This document shows, piece after piece, positions 1 to 10,500 of a stretch of DNA of 64,000 bases; the stretch's first letter is position 1; the number at the start of each line of letters is the position of its first letter. Source of the DNA: Haliclona indistincta. Its lineage: Eukaryota > Porifera > Demospongiae > Haplosclerida > Chalinidae. Below the pieces are notes generated by a model that was given only the letters and a program-made list of their open reading frames with translations, was not told where the DNA came from and did not search any database. Location: NCBI GenBank assembly GCA_964017065.1, contig OZ024786.1, forward strand, positions 6,260,047 to 6,324,046. Reading direction: 5' to 3'. Position numbers and translations under genes: made by a program.

Positions 1-26
1 GCTAGCATGCTAAAACTTGTTTTACG

Positions 27-1039
27 TTGTCTAAGCACTATTATCTATTGATAAATGCAATAAAACACAAAACAAAAAAACCATGTCAGTTACCCTTTAA
101 GCCTCTCTATGACTTTGACCCTCGCCCAAGTATGTACCATGGAAGTGCCTCTGATAGAATTTCAAATTTCTTGTCAGCAGTTAAAGGAAAGAATATCGGA
201 GTGTCTGTCCTTTTTGATCCAGACACACGTGTATGGGCTGACAACACAGAAGAGCTAGCTACACTTCCCTCTATACCATCTAGAGAAGAACTGCTGCACC
301 GTGTGGCAGAGTTCAAAAGCAGTTTAAGCATTGGTGCTGAAGCAATCCGTCAGATTGAGCAAGATACAACTGATCAGACTGAATCACCTGCTTGGTACTC
401 AGCTAGGAGATATCGTCTCACAGCATCTTCTTTTGGCAAAGTTGTACACAGGCTTCCTTCTACACCACCTGATGCACTTGTCAAGCAGCTCCTGCATCCT
501 AGTCAGTTTAGCTCTACTGCACAGACTGGGGAAAGCAGCACGAGCCAGTGGCAATACAAGCATACATGAACAAGGCTGCAGTTGTTGTAACAAAAGCTGG
601 ATTCGTGATATCAAGTGAGTATCCGTTTAATGGTACCTCTCCAGATGGGTATGTCTATGATCCAGTTGCCACCGAACAGTATGGCCTAGTAGAAATCAAA
701 TGCCCCTACAAATTCCGTAATCAAACACCTGAAGATGCAGCAAGTGATAAGAACTTCTATTGTGCTCTAGTTAATGAACAAGTGGTGTTAAAAACTAATC
801 ACAACTACTACTGCCAAGTCCAGGGTCAAATGGCTATTACAAAGAGGAGCTGGTGTGACTTCGTAGTCTATACAACATGTGGCATTTCCATAGAACGCAT
901 CCGATTTGATTTAGACTTCTGGTCTCGTACCATGCTACCAAGACTAGTTGACTTTTATGATAACTGCTTGTGCCCAGCCATTGTGTCACCTATTCACTTA
1001 GTAGGCATGAAAATGCACGATCTTAGAATGCAAGTGTGA
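27..1039 (+). pseudogene. YqaJ-like (lambda-exo type) exonuclease, frameshifted
   Basis: Two overlapping frames together give one YqaJ-type PD-(D/E)XK exonuclease. The upstream frame carries the entry motif WYSARRYRLTASSFGKV. The downstream frame carries WGKQHEPVAIQAYM from about base 527, then SPDG, VEIKCPY and YYCQVQGQMAI, which are the usual metal-binding and core motifs. The reading frame changes by one base between about 500 and 527, so the gene is broken as assembled. A sequencing or assembly error cannot be excluded. It ends at 1039 and faces the transposase gene at 2265-3366. From memory, ISL2EU/IS4EU (Harbinger-related) DNA transposons carry a YqaJ nuclease as second protein, so I read both as halves of one element. 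The N-terminal 100 residues are not recognised. Confidence 0.7.
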
Positions 1040-1101
1040 CATAATGCAGATCATATGTTACCACAACTTAATATCATTTCAGTCAATATTCTCCATTAGT
1101 A

Positions 1102-2262
1102 CAGTGTTCCACACGAAGAGAAGCAAAAATCTTTTTTTTACATTTTGGTTCATATCTCAGGAACCAAGTGTCCTATGAACACCCTGGTTCATATGGCTTC
1201 GCGTCACGTGACGTAGGCAAGTCACAACATGGCGGCGTATCACACCCACTGGAATGACAGTTTTAGGTTAGGATTTCCAGAACTACTGCTAGTTAAGATT
1301 TCTTAAAGCTGCATTACAACTATCACCTAGGGCTCTAACCTTTAGGCAAGTGTCCGGCTTGAACTAGCGTTAGTTCGGCAACGGGAACCAAAAGATGGAT
1401 TTCGCGACAAGCCAAAACTTTAGGTATGGGAAATCCGATTCCGTGTGAGTTAAGCTCCAATACTTGGAGACTGCACAGCCAATACATCCATCCACACTTT
1501 GCCGCACACTAAGCGTCCCTAGAAATGTTCACAGCGACAAACGAGACTCTTCTCTGCACGAGTGCCGTTTTCTTGCCGCCATCTTGCGATTTTAATGGAT
1601 TTTTGTGATGTCACGCGTAATAATTGTTGGCTGTGTAAAACGTCATAACTATTAAAAACACATTGAATCAGTGTAATAGTTATGATGCAACACATGCTCA
1701 TAACCAACGTGTGACATCACAAAATCCATTAAAATCGCAAGATGGTGGCAAGAAAACGGCACTCGTGCAGAGAAGAGTCTCGTTTGTCGCTGTGAACATT
1801 TCTAGGGACGCTTAGTGTGCGGCAAAGTGTGGATGGATGTATTGGCTGTGCAGTCTCCAAGTATTGGAGCTTAACTCACACGGAATCGGATTTCCCATAC
1901 CTAAAGTTTTGGCTTGTCGCGAAATCCATCTTTTGGTTCCCGTTGCCGAACTAACGCTATTTCAAGCCGGACACTTGCCTAAAGGTTAGAGCCCTAGGTG
2001 ATAGTTGTAATGCAGCTTTAAGAAATCTTAACTAGCAGTAGTTCTGGAAATCCTAACCTAAAACTGTCATTCCAGTGGGTGTGATACGCCGCCATGTTGT
2101 GACACGCCTACGTCACGTGATGCGAAGCCATATGAACCAGGGTGTTCAGTAAAGATAGAGGATCATAATGGTACCTGCAACATGACCATAGGACACTTGG
2201 TTCCTGAGATATGAACCAAAATGTAAAAAAAAGATTTTTGCTCCTCTTCGTGTGGAACACTG
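1102..2262. mobile_element. Fold-back (long inverted repeat) element with TA target duplication
   Basis: The stretch is one large imperfect palindrome. The left arm (1102 to about 1616) is the reverse complement of the right arm (about 1709-2262), and a shorter inner stem (cataactatt/aatagttatg) continues towards a small loop near 1660. The ends read CAGTGTTCCACACG and its complement, directly flanked by TA at 1100-1101 and 2263-2264, as expected for a Tc1/mariner-type insertion. The right arm has about 42 extra bases (2149-2190) missing from the left. No transposase is encoded, so it is non-autonomous. It sits in the 3' end of the neighbouring transposase gene, whose last 50 or so codons now come from this element. 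Confidence 0.85.
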
Positions 2263-2264
2263 TA

Positions 2265-3366
2265 GATTCACAGTCAGCGTCGTAGTCAGATTCCGAGGAG
2301 TAAAACGTGTTCAGGTACTCGTCAACATCGGTGTCTGCACTTTCTTCAAGTATAGGAGGTATCAAGACGGGCTGAAAGTTGACAAGCCAGCAACATACAC
2401 ATACAATCTGGTCAGCAATCCGGGACAATGTAATCGGTAGAGTGTCTTTCAGTATAGAAAAGTTTTTTACTCTGCTGATCACTCTCTCTACATGTACACG
2501 GACAGAAGCAAACTTTCGGCCTGATAAAACTTCGTCGGCTGGTAGTTGCTTTCGTCCTTCCATGAAAGGTGGTATGTTTAGTTCTACTCCAATTGCTTGA
2601 AGGTGGTCGCGTATAGTGAACCCACGGTCAGCCATAACAGAGATGTTGTGTTTGCCTTCAAGTACTTGGAGTAAGCCTGATTTTTTGGTTAGCTCAACAT
2701 CTGATATTGAGCCCACATAAAGGGACGATACGAATGACACGGCGCCATTGGGAGTGCATCCTATGAGGAACCTGGCAGTATTGTGGTGCTTGTAGTTTGA
2801 CCAAGTACTAGACTGGAGCTGCAAATCACTAGATGTTTCAAGAAAAACTTCGCTGCCATCAATAATCAGGTAAGTTGTGGGATACCTCTCTCTGAAAATG
2901 TAAGGAAGAGTGCTTTTTACCTGTTGAGGATCAGGCATCCAGTCTATCTCTCGAAGATGGCTGTACAAGAAGGTAACCCATGTGATAAAATACCTAGAAA
3001 CTGTAGATGTACTCACTCCAAACCGCTGGGCCAGGTCGCGTTCCTTGATGTTCAGCCTTAGTTTTACAAGCTGGTTGATAGGATCTAGTTCCATATCTCT
3101 CCTCTTCTTTGCTTGGAACCCCAGTAATTCAGGTGATCGACAGAAGGCCCTAAAAACTCAAAGAAAGCTAGGAGGAGTTCGTACGATCCAAACCCTGTAT
3201 AAAATCTAACTAGGGAATGGTCATGAACAATGCACTCGAGACGAAAGTAAGACAACACTGGCCGAGGCTGTGCCCTGCTGATCATGTCGGCAGTGATTTC
3301 TCGTAGCACTCTGTTTTCAACTTCCAGTGCCTCGATTTGAGCCAGCAATGTCCTGTCTATTAACAA
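2265..3366 (-). pseudogene. ISL2EU/IS4EU-type DDE transposase (Harbinger-related), interrupted
   Basis: The upstream frame (3366-3085) encodes a coiled-coil start followed by the YTGF...FLGP...LNYW segment typical of the DNA-binding region. The next frame (3094 downward) has a helix-turn-helix (LAQRFGVSTSTVSRYF) and a DDE_4 catalytic core. The acidic residues are all there: D79 in LIIDGSEVF, D156 in VMADRGFT and E203 in HVERVISRVKNF, numbered from the Met at 3094. The two frames overlap by a few bases with a frame change near 3095-3110. The natural stop is lost because a fold-back element inserted at a TA (2263-2264); readthrough adds about 50 foreign residues down to 2108. Convergent with the YqaJ gene. 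Catalytic residues intact, but probably dead through frameshift and insertion. Confidence 0.75.
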
Positions 3367-4380
3367 TGCGTGATAACTAGGCGGACGGTAGCCCTCACTA
3401 ATTTTTATGTCTATGCGAAAGAAACGAAATTTTTAGGATTACCCAGAATCTTACGGACTGACAGAGGCAGCGAAAATTCAATAATTGCTTTCGTCCACTG
3501 AGATGTCAGCATACTGATGACTTTTCAGGAGAAAAAGGTTTTTTCTATGGGAGTTCAACCTCTAATCAGGTATAAACAATTTCCACATAATTATTATTTA
3601 GTTTGTAATATATTCACAGAGAATTGAAATGGTGGGCTTTCCTTAGAACACAGATGACTGATTGGTGGATTTTATTTTTCGTGTATGTTTTGCAGCGTTT
3701 GATGACATTAATGATTGCATTTTTTATTGCAGGACCTTCAGGCATGTGGTCACTTTGATGACTCTATTGACTATCATTCGTTCGTATTGTGTTTAGCAAA
3801 ATACAACACCACGTTTTGATTTTTGATTATTAATTCAAGACTAGTGTTAAAGTTTATTAGACGGCAACTGGGCAGAAGTTTGGCGGAAATTTCCACAGCA
3901 AGATGGAGGTGGAAGTTTAGGTGAAGGCATTAATATATCTTCTATGATTTTGTTTGGCCCCACCTGTACTTTAATCGGCTCCGGTGAAGCCAGAGGAGTC
4001 TGTAAAACGTGATAGAGCATTATTAGTTACAATTTCTACTTACCGTATCTTTAATCTTCAACGACTGTAGAAAAGAGTATAGTATGGATTAATTTTGACA
4101 AGCAAACTACATGTACATTTTTTTGTACAGGTCATGTAAAAAATTTAATTATTATTTGGAATGTAATGGGGACAAGACTATGATTGCAATTTTCCTTTTG
4201 AATCACTGCATAACGCATTACAACTATAATTCCTCTTATTAGAAGACATTTGTATTTTAAATGAAATTTAATAGATACGATTTCAATTTTAGGAGATACA
4301 GCATGCAGAAGGAATAAATACTGTGATGAATAATACATGTAAGTGAATAATGATGGGTAGTTCGCATTTAGCTACAATGA
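3367..4380. other. No gene seen
   Basis: AT-rich DNA without convincing coding frames or splice patterns. It may contain the outer end of the ISL2EU-type element, but I could not identify its terminal inverted repeat. Confidence 0.4.
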
Positions 4381-4885
4381 TCAAATGTCAGACAAGTTCA
4401 TGAATCTCTCATTTAAATACCAGCCAAATTGGTTATCATCATACAGAGGGCACAAAACAGTAGGATCACAGTACGCGATAGCGCTTCCATCAGGCAGATC
4501 ACATATTGAGTCTTCAACTTGGGCAAGAAACTGTTTGTTGCACCTAGTACAGTACTTAATGACTGGTACAGTGCGCCCTATATTAACAGCAGAAAACACC
4601 TTTGGAGCTGAACGAAGACCAAACGGCAGAGCCTTATCCACGAAAGTCATGCCCTGCCATTCAATAGCTAGAAGGTGCTGGTCCTCCGGGTGAACAGGGA
4701 TTATGCGGTAGGCATCACAGAGGTCCAATTTCACTAGTTGTGTACCCCGTCCGAGTTGCTTCAGAAGTCTGACTGCATCCTCAAGTGATGCATACTTTAT
4801 CGAACAGAGCTCCTCGGAGATCCCATCGTTGACACTCGCAGAAGACGGAGAGGAAAGTTCCACAATCATGCGCCACTCAGACCCT
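4381..4885 (-). pseudogene. DIRS-like reverse transcriptase fragment fused to unrelated sequence
   Basis: The first 95 codons (4869 down to 4585) match the N-terminal half of a reverse transcriptase: WRMIVELSSP, VNDGI, then LVKLDLCDAYRIIPVHP (block A) and ALPFGLRSAPKVFSAV (block B). This wording is that of DIRS/tyrosine-recombinase retrotransposons and related gypsy-like RTs. The YLDD block is absent. After SAV the open frame continues about 65 residues into Cys-containing sequence that does not look like RT. Upstream of the Met there is a good splice acceptor (tatttactcag at about 4885). The ORF is therefore a truncated RT exon joined to other DNA. No RNase H, gag or recombinase is adjacent. 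Confidence 0.6.
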
Positions 4886-4889
4886 GAGT

Positions 4890-5600
4890 AAATAGGTTGT
4901 CAAAATTAATTGGTTAACAGGAACAGAGTGGTTAATGGTACACACTACCAGGGTGCTCGTATAAGGTATAAGGTACCATTCTCGGCCATGATCAACCCTT
5001 ATTTGATTCCAAAGACCATGCTCTCTGGCTATTTCCCTGAATAAACAAAAACACAATGTCATAAAATACATGGTCAAAAAGCAACAGCTCTCACAGAAAG
5101 ACGTTTTCGTAGATGAGAATATTATTATTTATTGGCGTAGAACATGGTGCCATAATCCTACCAGAGGATCCATTCATCAAGTCTTCCGGCACCATTTCTT
5201 GTAACCTTGGCCTTGAAAACTTTTACGATCACGGTTTTTACTTGCCCAAACGTTAACGGAGAGCGTGGAAGTGCAGATCGGCTGGTCCGACCGAGTGATG
5301 ATGACGCTGATCCCACAACCGATCGGGTTGTTAAAGCTAATGATGGACTTTGAACCGACTGTGGCCGTCCTTCGACAACTAGCGTGTTGATACTGTCTCC
5401 GACTTATATAAATAATGATAATTTATCAATCAAGACAATTATAAACAATAACAAAATAAAAATAACTAATAGGCAAAAGAGAGGCAAAAGCATTAACGTT
5501 GACGATCTTCCAGGGCTCTAGTGGGTTAATTGTGTATCTGTATCGGAACTCAAATGGTCTTCCCTTCTTTACCCTACGAGGTGGCAGTAAACATCACGAC
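4890..5600. other. No firm gene
   Basis: A Ser-rich open stretch on the minus strand around 5150-5400 could be an upstream piece of the RT-containing element, but no domain is recognisable and no start or splice site stands out. Confidence 0.25.
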
Positions 5601-5609
5601 TTAGTTGTA

Positions 5610-6056
5610 CATCAATTTAAATGATTTCCAAGCAGTTCTTATGAGTATGACGAAAATTGGATCTAAAAACTACCAAGGAAAGTTTGTGATTCAGATGCAA
5701 ACAAAGTTTGTCGAGTTTATGTTCAAGTGGGTTCGAATCGGTGACGCCGAGAAAGAGCTAATGCTTCTTAAAGATAGTATCTAACATAAGTCTTCGAGGT
5801 CATGGTTCAGATCAAGAGTCTTAACTATTTCCAGCTACTGAGGTTAAGAGGAGAAGACGACAAAGTTTGATTTCGTGGCTTGGGAAGAAGACAGATCAGT
5901 ACACAGCTCCTAATATTCAAAATGAGCTCTTACAAGTAATGCCATCAATCATCATTTTTGCGCAAATTAGCTAATCTAATGCAGAGTTCCTTTCCGTCAG
6001 GGTTGATGAAACGACAGATATATCGAACAAAGAGCAAATGGCTTTAAAAAAAAGAG
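5610..6056 (+). pseudogene. hAT-like / ZMYM-type DUF4371 fragment
   Basis: Frames with stops between them include a piece ending KWVRIGDAEKEL and, at about 5895-6050, YTAPNIQNELLQV followed by VDETTDISNKEQMAL. The VDETTDISNKEQ block is the diagnostic catalytic-region signature of DUF4371, the hAT-derived part of ZMYM1-like proteins. The fragment stops where a TGAG-rich microsatellite and the assembly gap begin. It is broken and incomplete. Any continuation may be hidden by the gap. Confidence 0.55.
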
Positions 6057-6070
6057 AGAGTGGGCAAAAA

Positions 6071-6300
6071 CTGAGTGAGTGTGTGAGCGAGTGTGTGAGC
6101 GTGTGTGTGAGCGAGTGTGTGAGAGTGTGTGTGAGCGAGTGTGTGAGCGAGTGAGTGAGTGAGCGAGCGAGTGAGTGAGTGAGTGAGTGAGTGAGTGTGA
6201 GTGAGTGAGTGAGTGAGTGTGAGAGTGAGTGTGAGAGTGAGAGTGAGTGAGTGAGTGTGAGAGTGAGTGAGTGAGTGTGAGAGTGAGTGAGTGAGTGTGA
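6071..6300. repeat. (TGAG/TGTG)n microsatellite
   Basis: Nearly pure gtgagtgagc/gtgtgagc simple repeat running into the gap. All six-frame open stretches here (Ser-Leu-Thr-His repeats) are artefacts of composition. Confidence 0.95.
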
Positions 6301-6500
6301 NNNNNNNNNNNNNNNNNNNNNNNNNNNNNNNNNNNNNNNNNNNNNNNNNNNNNNNNNNNNNNNNNNNNNNNNNNNNNNNNNNNNNNNNNNNNNNNNNNNN
6401 NNNNNNNNNNNNNNNNNNNNNNNNNNNNNNNNNNNNNNNNNNNNNNNNNNNNNNNNNNNNNNNNNNNNNNNNNNNNNNNNNNNNNNNNNNNNNNNNNNNN
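6301..6500. other. Assembly gap (200 N)
   Basis: Exactly 200 N. A round number next to a microsatellite suggests a placeholder, so the true size is unknown. It hides the 5' end of the MULE-protease gene. Confidence 0.99.
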
Positions 6501-9315
6501 AACGAAAATCCAAAGGGACCCAAGCATTACCTATCATCCGCACTCTATTGTCACAAAGTGAAAACTGGTTTGAAATCACATCTCCTGATGACTACCAATA
6601 CCCTGGAGTATTTCAACAAGACCATCCACGAAGAGTAGCATTTTGTTCAGATGTAACGTCACTTCCATTTTATGATGCATCCAACGAACACTTCCTTTTC
6701 GATGACATCCAATTCGGAAAAGGACACATTCGTGGAATTCGCACAACTAGCATGAATGTAAATGGGACAGAAGAAGATGTTTGTTACAAGATAGCGCCAT
6801 GTAAAGGAGTGAAAGTTTGCGGTAATGCTGACTGTTCTTATGTCACATCGACCAGAGAGAGCAAAGCCTGTCCAAATCATCCTACCATCAACCTCGAACT
6901 AACTAAAGATTGTCTAGTGGATTTTTACTATATTTGGCCGAAGGATTGTGAAGATAAAAGAAGATGGATAGGTGGTCTACTAAGATGCGGCGATATGAGA
7001 GATAACAATCTTCATTCGCACCCTCTCAACCCACCTGCCAAGATTCCAGTGAAGGTAGAGGCCGACATAAGAAGGGCACTAGTTGAAAATCCACGGCTAA
7101 AAACCTCTGACATAATGATTGGTATGTACATTAATAATAATTGTATCATGCACACTATAAGTATTGTCTTTAACAGGAAAAGGTTTGGCATACATGCCCA
7201 GCGCAGCATCGTTGGCAGCAACACACAAAGGCAAAATGAAAAACCTAAGACTGTCAACTCTGCGTGACAGTCATGTGGATCCAAAATCTTGCATACTGAA
7301 GCTTGAAAAAAGCTTGCTAGAGTATGACAGCACTACTAAAGAGAGCATCGGATTACAGGGTAAATTTAGCGTAGTGGTGCTAGTAACATGTTGCCTTAAT
7401 GTATGTGCATACAGGGGGACATTTTGCCACATACCAAGAACTTGGTCATCCTTATGTGCAAGATTTTAGTGTTGGTAGAGAGTTTACCTGGGTCCTATGC
7501 ATGAGCCCTCTTATGGCTAAAGTTCTTGGAAACTCTGACTTCATTGAAGTGGATGCTACCTTCAAAACTTCTATCGAGCTTGGTAACACAATCAATGTAG
7601 TTACATTTGACTATGAGACACTGCAATGTAAGCTACAATTAAGCTGACAAAAAGAAACTTATATGTATAATTTTGTTTATACACAGGGATGGTTGTTGCC
7701 AGAGTGTGGTTAAACCAACTAGATGCGGCAGCTTACACCACATGCTTTACAGTGTTGTTTCGCAAAGTTAAAGAATTATGCCCTACCTTTGTGATAGGAA
7801 AGTCTCTAGTAGGAATTGTAGCAGATTGGTCAGATACGCAGATCAAGGGACTAGAAGGTGCCATTGGGGAGGAGACTGTTGCCAATGTGATGAAAGGCTG
7901 TCAAGTTAGTTATTAAGTCTGTGTACCAAACATGAGTTATGATTTGTCTATTTTAAACAAGGTTCACTTCATGAGATCAGTCAAAAGAGTAGGGGAACGG
8001 CTCAAGGAATGTTCAGTAGAGTCACGGCAAGTGTTTGTCAGCCTTGGTTATGCAATATTGGAAGCCAAAACCAAAGAAGAAGTAGACATTTTATTCAAGG
8101 CTATGTGTGGAGAAACCGGACTGGAAAGTGCAATTCACTTAGTGTCAAAAAAACATGAAAAATACGCTACTCAACACAACCCAATGTGGTGGACTACAAG
8201 TGCTAAGTGGGTTGAATGGTGGACAAGACCTAAACATTTGAGTGAGTTAGTTTGTTTTATACCAATAATTATTAATTGTCTTACAGAAATGCTGTCGGCT
8301 ACTTGCGCGGACATGAGTGAGGCTACTTTCCAACAAATTCCAAATTCAACCAATGCAGTTGAATCGTACAATCGACTGTGCAAAGGCAGTTCACCAGACC
8401 CTCTCGAAGTGGCTATGATGACTACTTACAAGCTAGACATGGCAGCTGCTATGCAGCACTTGGCTGTGCTTAGTGGAATGACAGTAACCTATGAAAGACA
8501 AACTCCTGAAGCAAGAAGTGTTCGCTCCAGTGCACAAAGCAAAGCCAGGAATAAGAGGAGGTTTACCAAAGCTGTGGATGATGCACAAGGTCCACCTGAC
8601 AAGATTAGAGATTTTAGTGAGTCCTGTTAACAAGTTAGAATGCACAAACTAATTGTTTATTCATGTAGCCGACGACAGTGCCACTCCTACACGTAAGCGA
8701 AGAAAGACAAAGCCAGAAGCTATGACGAAGACTACAGATTTGACAGTGCAATTTGAAATTACGGAGAATGATCTTGAAGCAATAAGAAGAGGAGAAATGC
8801 TAAATGATTGCCATATCAATTCGGCTTCAGCGTTAATCAAGGAGGCTTTTCCCAAAATCAAAGGTCTACAGAACACTCTAAATGAACAAAGAAAAAATGG
8901 TTTTAAGCCTGCTGGTGATGGAAGCATCCAGATCTTATATTGCGGAGGCGACACAAAGCACTGGGTAACGACATGCTCACTAAACAACACAGTACTCCTG
9001 TATGACAGTCTTCCACAAGGTTCAGTACCAGTAGAACTGCAAAGACAAATCAAAACCATCTATGGAGAAACTACCAAGGAGGTAGTTTTACCCTTGGTTC
9101 AGAAACAAACGAACAAAGTCGATTGTGGATGCTATGCCATAGCCTGGGCACTTCATTTGGCCCTTGGAGAGAAACCTGAGAACATGCGGCTAGAAACCAA
9201 GTCTATTCGACAACACTTAGAGCAAATTTTGGTCCAAAAGGAGCTGACACCATTCCCAAACACTGTCAAGAACAGTCGCCGCACACACAACACTACCATT
9301 CCACTAACTGTATAA
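6501..9315 (+). CDS. MULE transposase fused to C48 (Ulp1-like) cysteine protease, seven exons
   Basis: Seven exons with GT-AG introns kept in frame: exon 1 to 7121 (5' end in the gap), 7177-7359, 7415-7627, 7687-7904, 7962-8241, 8287-8616, 8669-9315. Introns are 45-59 bp. Exon 1 has a zinc-ribbon-like Cys/His region (CKGVKVCGNADC...ACPNHP) and an NLHSHPLNPP block. Exons 3-5 form the MULE core: FIEVDATFKTSIELG, then VADWSDTQIKGLEGAI, then the CxxH block GCQVHFMRS split by an intron. Exon 7 is a Ulp1-type protease with KHWVTT (His), LLYDSLP (Asp) and VDCGCYAIAW (Cys). Some Mutator elements carry such proteases, usually taken as SUMO-protease related. All reading frames are open after splicing, so the gene may be functional or young. 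The N-terminus is missing. Confidence 0.8.
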
Positions 9316-9379
9316 TTAATTAGATGAATAATGAATCTTGATGATCTTAATTTCTTAAAACAATGTAGTGTAATAGAAA

Positions 9380-9736
9380 AACAGTGTACCCCACACTCTT
9401 TACTTCCATCAAAGATGGGGATAAACAGTGTACCCTGCACTCTTTTCTTCCATCAAAGATGGGGATAAACAGTGTACCCCGCACTCTTTTCTTCCATCAA
9501 AGATGGGGATAAACAGTGTACCCTACGCTCTTTTTTTCCATCATTATGATGGAGACAAACAGTGTACCCCGCACTCTTTTCTTCCATCAAAGATGGAGAC
9601 AAACAGTGTACCCCACACTCTTTTCTTCCATCATTATGATGGAGACAAACAGTGTACCCCACACTCTTTTTTCCCTTAATAACAAGAAGGAGAGCAACAG
9701 TGTACCCCCTACACTCTTTTACTCCATCATTGACGG
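9380..9736. repeat. Minisatellite, about 45-bp unit x 8
   Basis: Eight copies spaced 43-48 bp of a unit starting acagtgtacccc and containing cactcttttcttccatca. Starts fall near 9381, 9425, 9469, 9512, 9557, 9602, 9647 and 9697. Copies differ at a few sites (aaagatggggat versus ttatgatggaga). It lies 65 bp beyond the stop codon of the MULE-protease gene and could be subterminal repeats of that element. Confidence 0.9.
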
Positions 9737-9739
9737 AAA

Positions 9740-10500
9740 ATCAGCCAAAACAGTGCAATGTTGTACGGAACCAATTTCGAGGCAGCTTCACAGTGCAGCC
9801 AGCACTGGTACAGGGACAAGAGATTACTTGTAGAGGACACTCATCGATATGTCCTTGAAGTCGTTCCCTCTTGAGTTCCTCCTTCTTTCAGTTGTTAGGA
9901 CTGATCTCGGGAGCCTGAAGGCAGATCGGGAGATGCTTTGCTGTGACGATATCACATGAACTACAGTAGGAGCAGTATTAGCAGCTCATCTGACGCTAAG
10001 CACAGTATCTCTTCTTGTGTTCTCACATAGCACCGCTCCGTATTCTCTCAGCAACTCAATAATTCGGACCAAAAATTGCTCAATCAACAGGACAGGTTTA
10101 CTATCAATTTTAAGTGTGCAGAAAACTAAATCAGTTCACAAGAGCACTCCCTGACACTGCTCCAGCTATTGAGAAGACTCAGTTACGTTTGCTCATGACA
10201 TGTGAAACTTACAATTAGGTTTAGCAGCTGCTGCTGGTAATATGACACCGAGATGTAACAGAACGATGATGAACATATTGACCTATGTACTCCGATTCAG
10301 AGAAAACCTAGCCACACCCAATGAATGTGGGTGGGGCTCGTAAGCTATCGAATCTGCTCACTGCACTGCATTGCATCCAGCTCCAGCGCTGTTGGAAAAA
10401 GACTAACTTACTCTAATATTGATAAACATTCATTATTTTGCTGCGGGCTAAACGGTTAGTAGACTATCACATCTCAAGTTCTTCTGGTCCCATAAACCAG
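9740..10500. other. No gene seen
   Basis: No convincing exon. It may hold the right end of the MULE element or the promoter of the following gene; neither can be defined by eye. Confidence 0.35.

Noticed and set aside
5725..5745. tRNA B-box-like ggttcgaatc
   Set aside because: No cloverleaf can be drawn; the stretch reads as coding sequence of the DUF4371 relic.
5971..6523. Long minus-strand ORFs of Ser-Leu-Thr-His repeats
   Set aside because: They are translations of the TGAG microsatellite and run through the N gap.
9380..9736. CRISPR-like array or repeat protein
   Set aside because: Contiguous minisatellite with no unique spacers; open frames arise because the period is close to a multiple of three.
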